Assembly (NCBI GenBank): GCA_017303735.1
Contig: JAFLCF010000024.1
Location: 1 to 34,737, forward strand
Reading direction: 5' to 3'
Length of the DNA: 34,737 bases
DNA from: Anaerolineae bacterium
GTDB taxonomy: Bacteria > Chloroflexota > Anaerolineae > Anaerolineales > Villigracilaceae
Shown here: positions 19,070 to 27,345 of the stretch, piece after piece
How the letters are laid out: every line of letters begins with the position of its first letter
How positions within the stretch are numbered: the first letter of the stretch is position 1
Notes under the pieces: generated by a model
Databases searched by the model: none
What the model was told of the DNA's origin: nothing
What the model saw: only the letters and a program-made list of their open reading frames with translations
Program-made: the position numbers and the translations under genes

Positions 19070-22000
19070 TTAGAAAAGGGACACTTGATTTTGTGTCGCT
19101 TGCTTAGGGCGTGCTCTGCCGGCAACTCTTCCTACAACACCTTTGTTGGTCATCCAGTCAGACCAGGAAACTGTCTTGGGCATTTCCGGGACAGGCAACG
19201 GCGCGCTTAGAGCTGTCGGGCATCCCATTGGAGAATTCGAAACAACCACTTCATCGGCAAACAGAGATTGCAGGTCCGGCAGGTCTGCCGACTCCAGCGC
19301 TTCACGTGCCAATTTCATGAGGATGTCTCCTTCCTCCTCAGGAACAATGGCGCCGCCCACATTATCACCATACAACAACTGGGCAGCTTTCATTTTCGCA
19401 CCGATGAGCGCCAGGGCCCGCGACTCCATTGTGTCGTTGTAGACCGAGAAGATTGCCTTGACTGGTTTCGTCTGACCCAGACGCCAAACCCGTCTGAGAC
19501 TTTGCCAAAGCACATACAGTGAGTACTCGATTTCAAGGAACACAACTGACGAGAAGGCGATAAGATCCAACCCGGTTGCCACGAGTTTGGGATTCACCAC
19601 CAGAGCGTCCAACCCGATGACACGCCGCGCAATCCATTCCTCACGTTTTCGTGGATTGACGCCGCTTGACAGAACCTCGGCGCGCACCCCGCCATCCCGC
19701 AGGATTTTCAAGATACGATCCTGAATGTCCCGCGTTCCGGTCTGGCGCAGGTAGATCAAGACCTTGCGCCCCTGCTGGCGTTCCGCACGGCAGAAATCCA
19801 CCAACCAGGACTCCTTGGGCATGGTTTCGTCATCAACCACAGCCGGCAGTTCCATCAATTCCTTTCGTCGAATTACTTCTCCTTTCTGATTAACTTCGTC
19901 CACCTCCACGACTTCATTTCGGAAGGCAGAATTTGGTCGTGCCAAAGTCCATTGCAACCAGGTGGAAAGGTAGCGCCTGTTCTTGATCGCCAGATCACGC
20001 AACTTCTTTGCCATCGAACGATATTGCCCACTCTGCACATCCGTCATCGTCAGCGTCACAACTTCTTCTGCGTAATGAGGCAGTGCAAGACCTAGATCTT
20101 TTAAGGACAGGAATACAGTCGTGTCGAGCAGGCGGTTCACAATGGCAGGAGAAATCCCAGGTTGTTCCTTGGCTTGATTCTGGTATCGCCGATTACCGGT
20201 AAAACCATCTTCGTCGCCATCTTCTATGGCGCGTTTACTTTTACGGGTCATCTCCAACACGCCATACAATCTTGCCCAGCGTTTTTCATCGTTGAAGGCA
20301 AAGTCTTTTCGCACACTGGCATTCAGGCGATGGAGCAGCCAAAAGATGGATGTGCTTCGACCGCCAAAGAAGGTCCCGGTCAAGGTCAGGGTGTATTTGG
20401 TTGATGCAACCAATTGATGAAAAGCGATACCGCGATCCGATGCCTTGGCAGCGAGTTCGTGACACTCATCTGCGATCAGCAGTTTGAATACGCCTCTGGC
20501 TTGTTTCGCGATATATTCGGCAATTGCCCAGCGGCGACCGGTGAATTGGAACAAGGGTGTGCCACAAACCCGTTTCCCCCAAACTGGCTTTCTGTTTTCG
20601 TCTTGTACAAGTCTGCCTTTATCATCGAGTTCATATCCGCGGATCTCAGCTTCACAAAATCGGCGTTTGTCACCAAGATCATCCAGGTTGGTTGCTACCT
20701 TGGTAAAACCACCCGGTAGTTTGATCTGAATTGGCGTTCCGCAGGTTGGGCATGTCAGGGCTTCAAATACCCGCCCATCCTCCTCATCCACAAACCTTTT
20801 ACGTGTCACGGCATGTTCCCAGCCTGCGCCATATTTTGCGGAGGTATGGGCAATCACCGCAACTGCCCTTTGCCCCAGCTCGCCTGCTTTATAAAGATTC
20901 AGGAACCTACTCACATCATTTATGTCGCCAGGGTCATCTGCATTACGACCAATCCGCTTCAGTTCCATTGCTCTTGCGCCTGGGATGGTCTCTTCGATTT
21001 CCCTGATCCATTTGGGCACGAGGTGTGGCGGACAGAGCACAATAGCGGGATAGGCATTCAACAGTTCCATGATCGCTGCGCCAGTAATCGATTTCCCGGC
21101 TCCCATCTCTCCTTGGACGTTCCCAACACCATGTTTCTTTATCGCCCTGGCAACGCCGGCTGCGATATGACGTTGTGTTGGTAACAACCCCGGTTTCTCC
21201 TGTCCGGGCAATGGTTTGCGCTTTGTTCCCAATGTATCCAGGATCGCAGTTTCTTCCTGAGTCGGGTCGAAGTTGTACAAAGGGCAATATGTGGACAAGA
21301 TATGCGCCCCGATCTGATCTCCATACTTGTGCATGAACTTGGAGAGCGGATCAACGGTATCAATGATCTCGATCCCACTTTGGCGCAGAATGGCAACTGT
21401 GGAAACAAAACGGTCGCGGAAGGTTTCGGAAGTCACATTGCCTTTCTTATCTGTGTTCTCATCCACTTTCTCCGTGACTTTCACCACCCGACCTTTGACC
21501 AGCATGGGCTTGCCGTCTTCATCGGTCAGCCGCAGTGTTCCCATCATGCCGGATGCCATCAACATCGCGATGTGTCCCTTCTTCAACGGCATGACCGGCT
21601 GCTTCAATTCCCCCAAGCCGCGCGATGGATTGAGCAGGTCCAGCCATTCTTTTGAAGAGTGCAAACCACGTTTCTGAGTCGCATCCACGATCTCTTCCGG
21701 CTGCCAGTCGAGACGGGAGAAGCGAACGGGTTGCCCTCCCGATCCTTTGTCGGTTGCAGGAAGTAATTCATACAAAGGTTTTTCCGCTTCCACCAACATA
21801 GGCGGTTCGACATCTGCCCATGCCTGCACCTGATGGCCTTCCTCATGAGATGGAATCTTGTATTTCACCCGCTTGGTCGCCAGCACAATGACCTGATTGA
21901 ATCCGGTTTCGGGATAGCGATAGATGCGGATGTTCTCGTAATATCCAGCCAGGTGGGACGCCACATCCAGATCGCGCAGGAGTTGATGCGGGACGATGTA

Positions 22001-22390
22001 GATCAAGACACCACCACGAACCAGTTTGGGCGTGGTGGATTTCAGGAACTCCAACTCCAATCGCTTCTGGTCGCCGAGGCGATCATGGCTATAGGGCGGG
22101 TTCAGGAACAACAGAGTGATGGACTCGCTCGTCAGATGACAGGACTGCCAGGGTGTATTGAACAGGCGATCCATTTTTTCTGCAGCAAGTGCGGCGCGTG
22201 CAGGGGAAAGTTCCGCGCCCCAACTCTGGCAGTTCAAGGCTTTTGCCAGGGTGGAAGCGGCAGTGCCTTCACCAGCACAGGGATCAAGTAGCCTGCCAGA
22301 GTCTGCGGGCTTGAAATATTTTGTGAGTAGTTGAGCAACGGTTTGGGATGTTTCATAAAAACCCATTTTTTCTAGAGCGGGGGGACGCAT
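19070..22390 (-). CDS. N6-adenine methyltransferase-helicase fusion protein
   Basis: The 1,106-residue protein joins two enzymes. Residues 1-190 are a SAM-dependent methyltransferase with DPCAGEG (36-42) and NPPY (97-100), the adenine-N6 form, in the style of DUF6094-type mobile-element proteins. From about residue 400 there is a superfamily 2 helicase: GEMGAGKS near 430, DECH near 640, and the C-lobe motif QSLRRVWRLGQ near 962. A cysteine-rich insertion (TCPTCG ... FCEAE ... VCGTP) between Walker A and DECH probably binds zinc. AAAGGAG 6 bases before the ATG at 22390 fixes the start 15 codons inside the longest frame. Comparable fusions occur on conjugative elements and may protect or process element DNA. 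The last residues (NQVSLF) end with a possible clamp-binding-like motif, which is only suggestive. Confidence 0.85.
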   Translation of the reverse strand: MRPPALEKMGFYETSQTVAQLLTKYFKPADSGRLLDPCAGEGTAASTLAKALNCQSWGAELSPARAALAAEKMDRLFNTPWQSCHLTSESITLLFLNPPYSHDRLGDQKRLELEFLKSTTPKLVRGGVLIYIVPHQLLRDLDVASHLAGYYENIRIYRYPETGFNQVIVLATKRVKYKIPSHEEGHQVQAWADVEPPMLVEAEKPLYELLPATDKGSGGQPVRFSRLDWQPEEIVDATQKRGLHSSKEWLDLLNPSRGLGELKQPVMPLKKGHIAMLMASGMMGTLRLTDEDGKPMLVKGRVVKVTEKVDENTDKKGNVTSETFRDRFVSTVAILRQSGIEIIDTVDPLSKFMHKYGDQIGAHILSTYCPLYNFDPTQEETAILDTLGTKRKPLPGQEKPGLLPTQRHIAAGVARAIKKHGVGNVQGEMGAGKSITGAAIMELLNAYPAIVLCPPHLVPKWIREIEETIPGARAMELKRIGRNADDPGDINDVSRFLNLYKAGELGQRAVAVIAHTSAKYGAGWEHAVTRKRFVDEEDGRVFEALTCPTCGTPIQIKLPGGFTKVATNLDDLGDKRRFCEAEIRGYELDDKGRLVQDENRKPVWGKRVCGTPLFQFTGRRWAIAEYIAKQARGVFKLLIADECHELAAKASDRGIAFHQLVASTKYTLTLTGTFFGGRSTSIFWLLHRLNASVRKDFAFNDEKRWARLYGVLEMTRKSKRAIEDGDEDGFTGNRRYQNQAKEQPGISPAIVNRLLDTTVFLSLKDLGLALPHYAEEVVTLTMTDVQSGQYRSMAKKLRDLAIKNRRYLSTWLQWTLARPNSAFRNEVVEVDEVNQKGEVIRRKELMELPAVVDDETMPKESWLVDFCRAERQQGRKVLIYLRQTGTRDIQDRILKILRDGGVRAEVLSSGVNPRKREEWIARRVIGLDALVVNPKLVATGLDLIAFSSVVFLEIEYSLYVLWQSLRRVWRLGQTKPVKAIFSVYNDTMESRALALIGAKMKAAQLLYGDNVGGAIVPEEEGDILMKLAREALESADLPDLQSLFADEVVVSNSPMGCPTALSAPLPVPEMPKTVSWSDWMTNKGVVGRVAGRARPKQATQNQVSLF

Positions 22391-22414
22391 GGTAATCTCC
22401 TTTTGGAAAATAAA

Positions 22415-22442
22415 ATCCCCCACACCAAATGGCATGGGGGAT
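22415..22442 (-). terminator. Intergenic hairpin D with U-tract
   Basis: ATCCCCCA (22415-22422) pairs with TGGGGGAT (22435-22442), with a 2-bp inner extension. On the - strand TTTATTTT follows, so it looks like a terminator after the gene ending at 22462. It is only 24 bases before the methyltransferase-helicase ATG, leaving no space for a promoter. Confidence 0.7.
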
Positions 22443-22461
22443 CAAGTTGAATTTTGTTTAC

Positions 22462-22851
22462 TTACTTCACCTTACAAAACAACCGCCCGGCGATGTTCAC
22501 AAAGCCGAGCGGTTCATTCTTGTCGAGGTCTACGAATTCCGGTGTGCCACATGACCAATCCGACTCCGAATGCCGGAACTGGATCACCAGTGTGCGGTGG
22601 TCACGACGCAACTCATTCCACATCTGCCAGATCTCGCCACGTCCATCACAGTAGGTGAACTCAAAGTGCAACAGAGCAGCTTCTGCAATATGCTGCTTGC
22701 GGGCTTTGGCGGACATCTTCACGTCTACGAAGTTCAGCAGATGCAACCAGTCGGCTTTGCGCAACTGCGCCAGCCAGTACGATGGATGACTCTCCGGCGC
22801 TTGTGCCATGCGCAGGTCGAAGATCTGATTTGCTTGAATGGTGAGAAACAT
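22462..22851 (-). CDS. Unknown 129-residue protein of the mobile-element block
   Basis: I do not recognise the family. The protein starts MFLTIQANQIFDLRMAQAPE, contains a basic central helix (KMSAKARKQHIAEAALLHFE) and ends GRLFCKVK. No membrane segment or catalytic motif is visible. AGGAGG 5 bases before the ATG gives strong start support. It begins 9 bases after the upstream 358-residue gene and is probably co-translated with it. A U-tracted hairpin lies 19 bases after its stop. Confidence 0.7.
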   Translation of the reverse strand: MFLTIQANQIFDLRMAQAPESHPSYWLAQLRKADWLHLLNFVDVKMSAKARKQHIAEAALLHFEFTYCDGRGEIWQMWNELRRDHRTLVIQFRHSESDWSCGTPEFVDLDKNEPLGFVNIAGRLFCKVK

Positions 22852-22860
22852 CGCAACCTC

Positions 22861-23937
22861 CTATATCTTCAAAATATTCTGGTCGAGCAACCCCTGCACC
22901 AAGTCCACCCAGGGCTTGCTCAGATCGATTCGCACTCCGCCGCGGCAGTCCCCACCCGTCTCCAGGCGCTGGATGTACTCCGCATCGAGGGCGTATTCCC
23001 AGAGAGTCTGTGTCCATTCATTGGGGATGGGGAAAGCGAGAGTCTCTTGCAATCGATGGATGGTCAGGGTCTTCAATTTCTCCTCCGCCGCTTCACTTTC
23101 AAAGACCAGGGCATAGGCAACATCATCCTTCGCCTCCCACTTGCCAGGCAACGCCTTGCGGCAGACGATCCCGGCGTGCAATACATTGAACTCCGGCAGA
23201 GGATGGGTCATCATCTTCACGTCACCATCGGCAAGCACGGAGGTACCGCGCAGGGAACAGCTACCCTTGCCACGGATCAGGGATGCCCAGAGACTTTCCA
23301 CACTGGTCTTGTGGGCGGCAATCCCGACATACACCAGCATGTGCTGATAAGAACGGTCTTTCAAGATGGCATAGCCGGTGACATCCGCACGGGTATGGGA
23401 ATTGCTCAAGATCGGAATGCGTCCATCCGGATAGAGATGCGGAACGGGAGCGGCATCACGGATCGGCTCGATGCGGTAGAGATAGACTCCCGCCTTGACC
23501 CGCACCAGTTCGCGGTTGATCTCCCGCAGCAACTCCGCGGCGCTCTGGCTGATGTTGATACTGGTAAAGGTCACTTCGACCTCATTGGATTGGATCTTTA
23601 CCATGCGCGCATTCAGGTCCACGACTCCAGTCCCTGCTTTCCATTCACGTTGGTTTATCAACATGGCAGGCAACTCCACGCCAGGCTTGGGCGTGAACCA
23701 GAGTGCGCCGTGGAAGGGTGTTTTAGGGGCAGCATCAAAGGAGCCATAGGGAGCGATGTAGTGATCGCGTCCCTGATAGTCCACATCGGGCAGATCGTTC
23801 AGGCAGGGCAGCCAGAATTGTTCATAAGAGGAGATCAGCACCTTGCCGTGCTGCAACGCCTCCTGTTGGGCAGTCCTTATTTCCTCAATGCGTTCCTTGA
23901 TGTATTCATCTTCATAGGGTTCGGTCCATGTGTTCAT
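22861..23937 (-). CDS. Unknown 358-residue protein of the mobile-element block
   Basis: No recognised domain. The protein starts MNTWTEPYEDEYIKERIEEI, has mixed alpha/beta character, a Trp-rich N-terminal third and no membrane helix or obvious catalytic motif. GGAGG 6 bases upstream supports the ATG, which overlaps the preceding stop (ATGA-type overlap at 23934-23937). A 467-codon frame runs antisense to it on the + strand, but ribosome-site evidence and the overlapped array favour this strand. The function is unknown; position suggests a maintenance or establishment role. Confidence 0.72.
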   Translation of the reverse strand: MNTWTEPYEDEYIKERIEEIRTAQQEALQHGKVLISSYEQFWLPCLNDLPDVDYQGRDHYIAPYGSFDAAPKTPFHGALWFTPKPGVELPAMLINQREWKAGTGVVDLNARMVKIQSNEVEVTFTSINISQSAAELLREINRELVRVKAGVYLYRIEPIRDAAPVPHLYPDGRIPILSNSHTRADVTGYAILKDRSYQHMLVYVGIAAHKTSVESLWASLIRGKGSCSLRGTSVLADGDVKMMTHPLPEFNVLHAGIVCRKALPGKWEAKDDVAYALVFESEAAEEKLKTLTIHRLQETLAFPIPNEWTQTLWEYALDAEYIQRLETGGDCRGGVRIDLSKPWVDLVQGLLDQNILKI

Positions 23938-24491
23938 TGTGTTTCCTCCAATATTTTGTATTCTTTGATTTGAATCTCGTCGTCGATCATGATGAGGGTC
24001 AGCCAGGGATCGGGGTTATCCTCCAGCCCCAGATGGACTTGTTCGCCGGGATGTTCTTTTGCCATCTGCCGTGCCAGGGATAGAGCCTCCGGTAGGTTGC
24101 CATCCATTTGGTTGGGATACAACCCGAATTGATTGGCGATCAAGTTGCCTGCACACCAGACCTTGAAGATGCCATGCACCTCGGACAGACGTTCCTCGGG
24201 CAGCGCGGTCAGGTCCAGGCGGTAGTCCTCCAGTGCGGCATCCAGTGAGTCCCAGGTGATGCCGAGACTGGAGTCGTGGTGATGAAAGACATCCTGCAAC
24301 AGCCCGATGGCATCCTCACGGGTAACCGCCTTGCCAACGCGGCGGGCAGATTCATAGATATCCTCCACCTGCCAGACATGCGCGATCTTGTCCTGCCAGA
24401 AGCGATGCAGGCTGGAGAGGATGGCATTGGGTTCGAGATGCAGTTCTTTTGCAATGGCGTCCGCCATCTCTTCGATCATGTGGTCGTACAT
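23934..24491 (-). CDS. Unknown acidic 185-residue protein
   Basis: The protein starts MYDHMIEEMADAIAKELHLE and is rich in Asp/Glu. I see no domain, signal or membrane segment. The start at 24491 is chosen because GGAG lies about 6 bases upstream (complement of CTCC near 24500); the longer frame to 24578 adds a poor leader that overlaps the neighbouring gene. It overlaps the 358-residue gene by 4 bases. A 61-base gap separates it from the 142-residue gene upstream. Small acidic proteins in conjugative leading regions are sometimes DNA mimics or anti-defence proteins, but nothing here proves that. Confidence 0.65.
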   Translation of the reverse strand: MYDHMIEEMADAIAKELHLEPNAILSSLHRFWQDKIAHVWQVEDIYESARRVGKAVTREDAIGLLQDVFHHHDSSLGITWDSLDAALEDYRLDLTALPEERLSEVHGIFKVWCAGNLIANQFGLYPNQMDGNLPEALSLARQMAKEHPGEQVHLGLEDNPDPWLTLIMIDDEIQIKEYKILEETQ

Positions 24492-24552
24492 GGGGTCTCC
24501 TTGTTGGGGTTCAAATGGGATCGGGTGATGTGAGTGTGATTTGGATATCTGG

Positions 24553-24981
24553 TCATGGCGTCCCACCTTCCCTGTCATCCAGCCAGCGCTTCAATGCTGC
24601 TCGTTCCTTCTCGATCTGCTGGATGAGGTCGGCACGCACCTGGCTTTCATCCCAGCCTGCATGGTGTGCCTGTTCCAGTTCCTTCAGAAACTGGGCGATG
24701 TCGCGCTTTATTTCAGGGACGGGATCAAAGGTGGGGTCCGTTGTGGACTCCACGTGAACAAATTCATGCCAGGGATGATCATCTTCGCTAATGACAGCGA
24801 AGAAGCGTTCCTCAAGTTGCACCTGTTGGGCGATGAAGAACAAGCCATCGGAAAGCAGGGAACGGATCTGTTGATCAATTTGCTCAACGGCTAATTGCGT
24901 TTCATTCGAGAGGATGACTTCGCCATGCTGCTTGTAATTGCTGGCATCGCGGTATAGGTAGATGAAGCGGATGTTAGTCAT
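24553..24981 (-). CDS. Unknown 142-residue protein
   Basis: It starts MTNIRFIYLYRDASNYKQHG, with a beta-rich N-terminal half and a charged coiled-coil-like C-terminus (RADLIQQIEKERAALKRWLD). No family recognised with certainty. It overlaps the preceding 132-residue gene by 8 bases, so translation is probably coupled, and GGAGG lies about 10 bases upstream. The pair looks like one unit: both are compact, cytoplasmic and mention no catalytic motif. Confidence 0.68.
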   Translation of the reverse strand: MTNIRFIYLYRDASNYKQHGEVILSNETQLAVEQIDQQIRSLLSDGLFFIAQQVQLEERFFAVISEDDHPWHEFVHVESTTDPTFDPVPEIKRDIAQFLKELEQAHHAGWDESQVRADLIQQIEKERAALKRWLDDREGGTP

Positions 24982-25372
24982 GGGAGACCTTGCCTCCCTC
25001 CGCCCAGCCCTGCGCCTTGATGTTGCGTGCCCACATGCTCAGGAAGGAGGAAACCTGCTTGTGGAAGTTGGTATCGATAAAGGTCTGCCCATCGCGTTCA
25101 ATGAACTTCGTGCGATAGCCGAAGAAGGCTTGCGTGATGCCGGTCGGCACCCAGGAGGGATAATGCAACTCCACATCCGGGTCGGCGATCAGGTCGCCGT
25201 TCTGTTCGAAGTAATGCGCGACACTGATCATCTCGCCGTGGCGTTCGATCACCAGTGGTTGGTATCCGGTCTTCTCAAAGCGCACATGGAAGGAGTCCTT
25301 GGTCTGGAAATCCTCCAGCAGGTTGTGGGACTTCAACAGATGTTCGATGGTTTCTTGAAAGAGGGTGGTCAT
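24974..25372 (-). CDS. DUF6908-like 132-residue protein
   Basis: The protein contains QPLVIERHGEMISVAHYFEQ followed by NGDLIADPDVELHY. This beta-strand pattern I tentatively link to the DUF6908 family found on plasmids and integrative elements. The function is unknown. CGGAG about 8 bases before the ATG supports the start. It is the first gene after intergenic hairpin C and overlaps the following 142-residue gene by 8 bases. Confidence 0.68.
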   Translation of the reverse strand: MTTLFQETIEHLLKSHNLLEDFQTKDSFHVRFEKTGYQPLVIERHGEMISVAHYFEQNGDLIADPDVELHYPSWVPTGITQAFFGYRTKFIERDGQTFIDTNFHKQVSSFLSMWARNIKAQGWAEGGKVSHD

Positions 25373-25394
25373 TTTGGGTTCTCCGTGAAAATGG

Positions 25395-25421
25395 TGGAGG
25401 ACGGCGATGTGCCGTCCTCCA
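25395..25421 (-). terminator. Intergenic hairpin C (11-bp perfect stem)
   Basis: TGGAGGACGGC (25395-25405) pairs with GCCGTCCTCCA (25411-25421), loop GATGT. It lies 8 bases after one gene's stop and 22 bases before the next start. On the - strand it is followed by ACCATTTTCACGG, a weak U-tract only. Confidence 0.65.
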
Positions 25422-25429
25422 GGTTTGTT

Positions 25430-26194
25430 TTATTCATCCCAACCGCTGATGCGGTCTTCGTAGGCATAATCCAGCCAGCTGTCATCACCGAGGCGGGCGG
25501 CATTCTCGTACTGTTCCACCAGAGGTCCCTCATCGGGTTCGTCATCCACTTCCTGGTACTCATGATCCGGACGCAGGATGACGTCGGCAGGGAAGTCACC
25601 CGCCTTCCAGATCGGGAGCGTGCGCGCCAGTTCGTATCCCGGTTTGCAGAATTCCTCGGGATCGAGTTCAGGCGAAACGATCACCACGTATTCATCGGTC
25701 TCGGAAAGGTAGTGCGCCAGGAGATAGGGACCGATCTCGGAGAGCGGCGCCTGTCGGTATTCGAAAGGCCGCAGAGGGATATGGGCTTTGGCGAACAGCC
25801 AGGCGATCTTTTCCTTGAGCCACTCGATGTCTGCGTCACGGTTGAAGATCGTGCGGCGGTGGAAATCGCGGGGGATGGTGGTCAGGTTGCAGTACTCGTC
25901 CGGTTTTTGATCCGCCAGAGCATAGGCGCTGGTCTCGATCTCCAGTGCCACGATGGACTCATCCTCCCATTTCCAATGCACGCTGCCCACATACTCACAG
26001 GGCTTGGAAAAGGCGCCGGAATTCATCACAATGCCATCCCAGCCTTTGGGATGATCGTGCGGCGTACACCAGACCTGAAAGCCGCCACTGCCTGCTTCGA
26101 AGATCGCGGCGGGGTCGGGGTTGCTGGCGATGTCGAGTTGGCGCGCCAGATCCAGCACGGGCTGCATGCGTTTGTGTTCGGATTGCATGTTCAT
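25430..26194 (-). CDS. Unknown 254-residue protein with acidic C-terminus
   Basis: I recognise no family. The protein starts MNMQSEHKRMQPVLDLARQL and has a Trp-containing beta-rich centre. Its C-terminal 45 residues are strikingly acidic (EVDDEPDEGPLVEQYENAA, then DDSWLDYAYEDRISGWDE). AGGAG about 8 bases upstream supports the ATG at 26194 instead of the longer frame from 26257, which would overlap the YubB-like gene. It follows that gene by 13 bases and ends before hairpin C. A 441-codon antisense frame covers it and is judged spurious. A DNA-mimic or anti-restriction role is possible but unsupported by homology. Confidence 0.68.
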   Translation of the reverse strand: MNMQSEHKRMQPVLDLARQLDIASNPDPAAIFEAGSGGFQVWCTPHDHPKGWDGIVMNSGAFSKPCEYVGSVHWKWEDESIVALEIETSAYALADQKPDEYCNLTTIPRDFHRRTIFNRDADIEWLKEKIAWLFAKAHIPLRPFEYRQAPLSEIGPYLLAHYLSETDEYVVIVSPELDPEEFCKPGYELARTLPIWKAGDFPADVILRPDHEYQEVDDEPDEGPLVEQYENAARLGDDSWLDYAYEDRISGWDE

Positions 26195-26207
26195 TTTCTT
26201 TTCTCCT

Positions 26208-26900
26208 CTATCCGCCGCGCGGACCGTCGTATTCGTATTGATGATGGAATTCCTCACATCCCTCAGACCAGCGGGCGTGACCGCTGAAGCCCATGCCGCC
26301 TTCGAAGTATTTCAACTCGAAGGTGTGATCGGGGAACATCGAGGCAAGTTTCTCGATCACAGGGATGGGCGGACTCCAGGCGGTGTCGAATTCCAGGAAA
26401 GCCTGGATGGGTTCTGCGTCCGGCAAGGGGCTGCCGCATTGCTGACAGGTCAGGACAACCATCGTTTCAGTCTTATGAACGGTCTGGCAATAGGTGCATT
26501 TGGACAGCTTGCGTAAAGGCTGCGAGGGATCGGCGTGGGTAGTGAGGTGGACATGACAGGCATTCCATTTTGTTTGCCAAAATTCGCAGCACCATTCATA
26601 ACCACCTGAGTTGTATCCATCCTTGATCCACGGTGTACCGGGTTCCACACCATATTCCGCGCCAAGGGCTTCGAGTTTTTGTTTGCGTTCCGGGTCATCG
26701 TTTTCGATGTCAGCAAGTTTTTCCCGATACTCCTCTGCGCGCTTGTCCATATCACGATAGATCTGCGGGTAGGGGATGATGCGGTTGAAGTCGAGGATGC
26801 GCATGTCCTGATCATGGATGGAATCAGAGCGGATGGCTTCGAGCACTTTGTTTACATCGGGACCGGTGATGATCAGTTCGTTTTCGTTCCAGTTCGGCAT
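26208..26900 (-). CDS. YubB/DUF1281-like (Api92-type) protein with zinc-ribbon insertion
   Basis: The N-terminus MPNWNENELIITGPDVNKVL is the signature start of Api92/DUF1281 (YubB ferredoxin-like) proteins, common on conjugative plasmids and some phages. The 230-residue product has the usual WEW-style motif region (YEWCCEFWQTKWNA) and the C-terminal FEGGMGFSGHARW. It also has CTYC near 131 and CQQCG about 18 residues later, a likely zinc ribbon inserted into the fold. AGGAG 7 bases upstream fixes the ATG at 26900, 100 codons inside the longest frame. The function of the family is unknown; it is a good marker of a plasmid or ICE backbone. Confidence 0.8.
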   Translation of the reverse strand: MPNWNENELIITGPDVNKVLEAIRSDSIHDQDMRILDFNRIIPYPQIYRDMDKRAEEYREKLADIENDDPERKQKLEALGAEYGVEPGTPWIKDGYNSGGYEWCCEFWQTKWNACHVHLTTHADPSQPLRKLSKCTYCQTVHKTETMVVLTCQQCGSPLPDAEPIQAFLEFDTAWSPPIPVIEKLASMFPDHTFELKYFEGGMGFSGHARWSEGCEEFHHQYEYDGPRGG

Positions 26901-26904
26901 GAGA

Positions 26905-27336
26905 TTACTCCTTTGTTCTTGTTGAAAGATTGGGAAAATGTGTTTCGCGACCCCACGGGAGCTCGAACCCCGGTCTAAAATCCTGTAGGAGACCCAGCAG
27001 GATAAGTTGGTCGCCTTCCTCCACGTGCAGGCGCAAGCTGTGTTCCACGTAGCGACCACGCAGCTTGTCGTCTCGGAGGAAATCGAAGGTAAAGGACAGG
27101 GAAGGACGTTGATCAATAACCAGATGGTGATGGGCGAGCCAGAGCGCGTCATAGTGCTGCTGGTCGTGATCGTCCTCGTCGCCATGATCCAATGCATCAC
27201 TCAGCGACTGGCTGATCTCCACTTTTTTTGTGAAGCCGATGCAGGCGGTTGCCCAGCCTGCATCCAGCCAGGTGGTGGGTCGGATCAGGTTTCTTGGTGG
27301 TGCAGGGGCGAAGGTCAGATTGAGGGTCAGTTGCAT
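26905..27336 (-). CDS. Unknown 143-residue protein with His/Asp-rich segment
   Basis: The product starts MQLTLNLTFAPAPPRNLIRP and has a His/Asp-rich stretch (DHGDEDDHDQQHYDALWLAH) that could bind metal. No family recognised. It lies between radC (9-base gap) and the YubB-like gene (4-base gap). Its ribosome site is weak (AGGCGG about 5 bases upstream), so translational coupling to radC is likely. The strand and start are supported mainly by packing in the array. Confidence 0.65.
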   Translation of the reverse strand: MQLTLNLTFAPAPPRNLIRPTTWLDAGWATACIGFTKKVEISQSLSDALDHGDEDDHDQQHYDALWLAHHHLVIDQRPSLSFTFDFLRDDKLRGRYVEHSLRLHVEEGDQLILLGLLQDFRPGFELPWGRETHFPNLSTRTKE

Positions 27337-27345
27337 CGCAGCCGC

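Noticed and set aside
22570..23973. 467-codon open frame on the + strand
   Set aside because: It is antisense to the 358-residue and 129-residue genes, which have strong ribosome sites and overlapping stops and starts. The protein reads like a GC-skew shadow with no domain.
24962..26287. 441-codon open frame on the + strand
   Set aside because: It is antisense to three packed - strand genes with ribosome sites. The composition is typical of a shadow frame.
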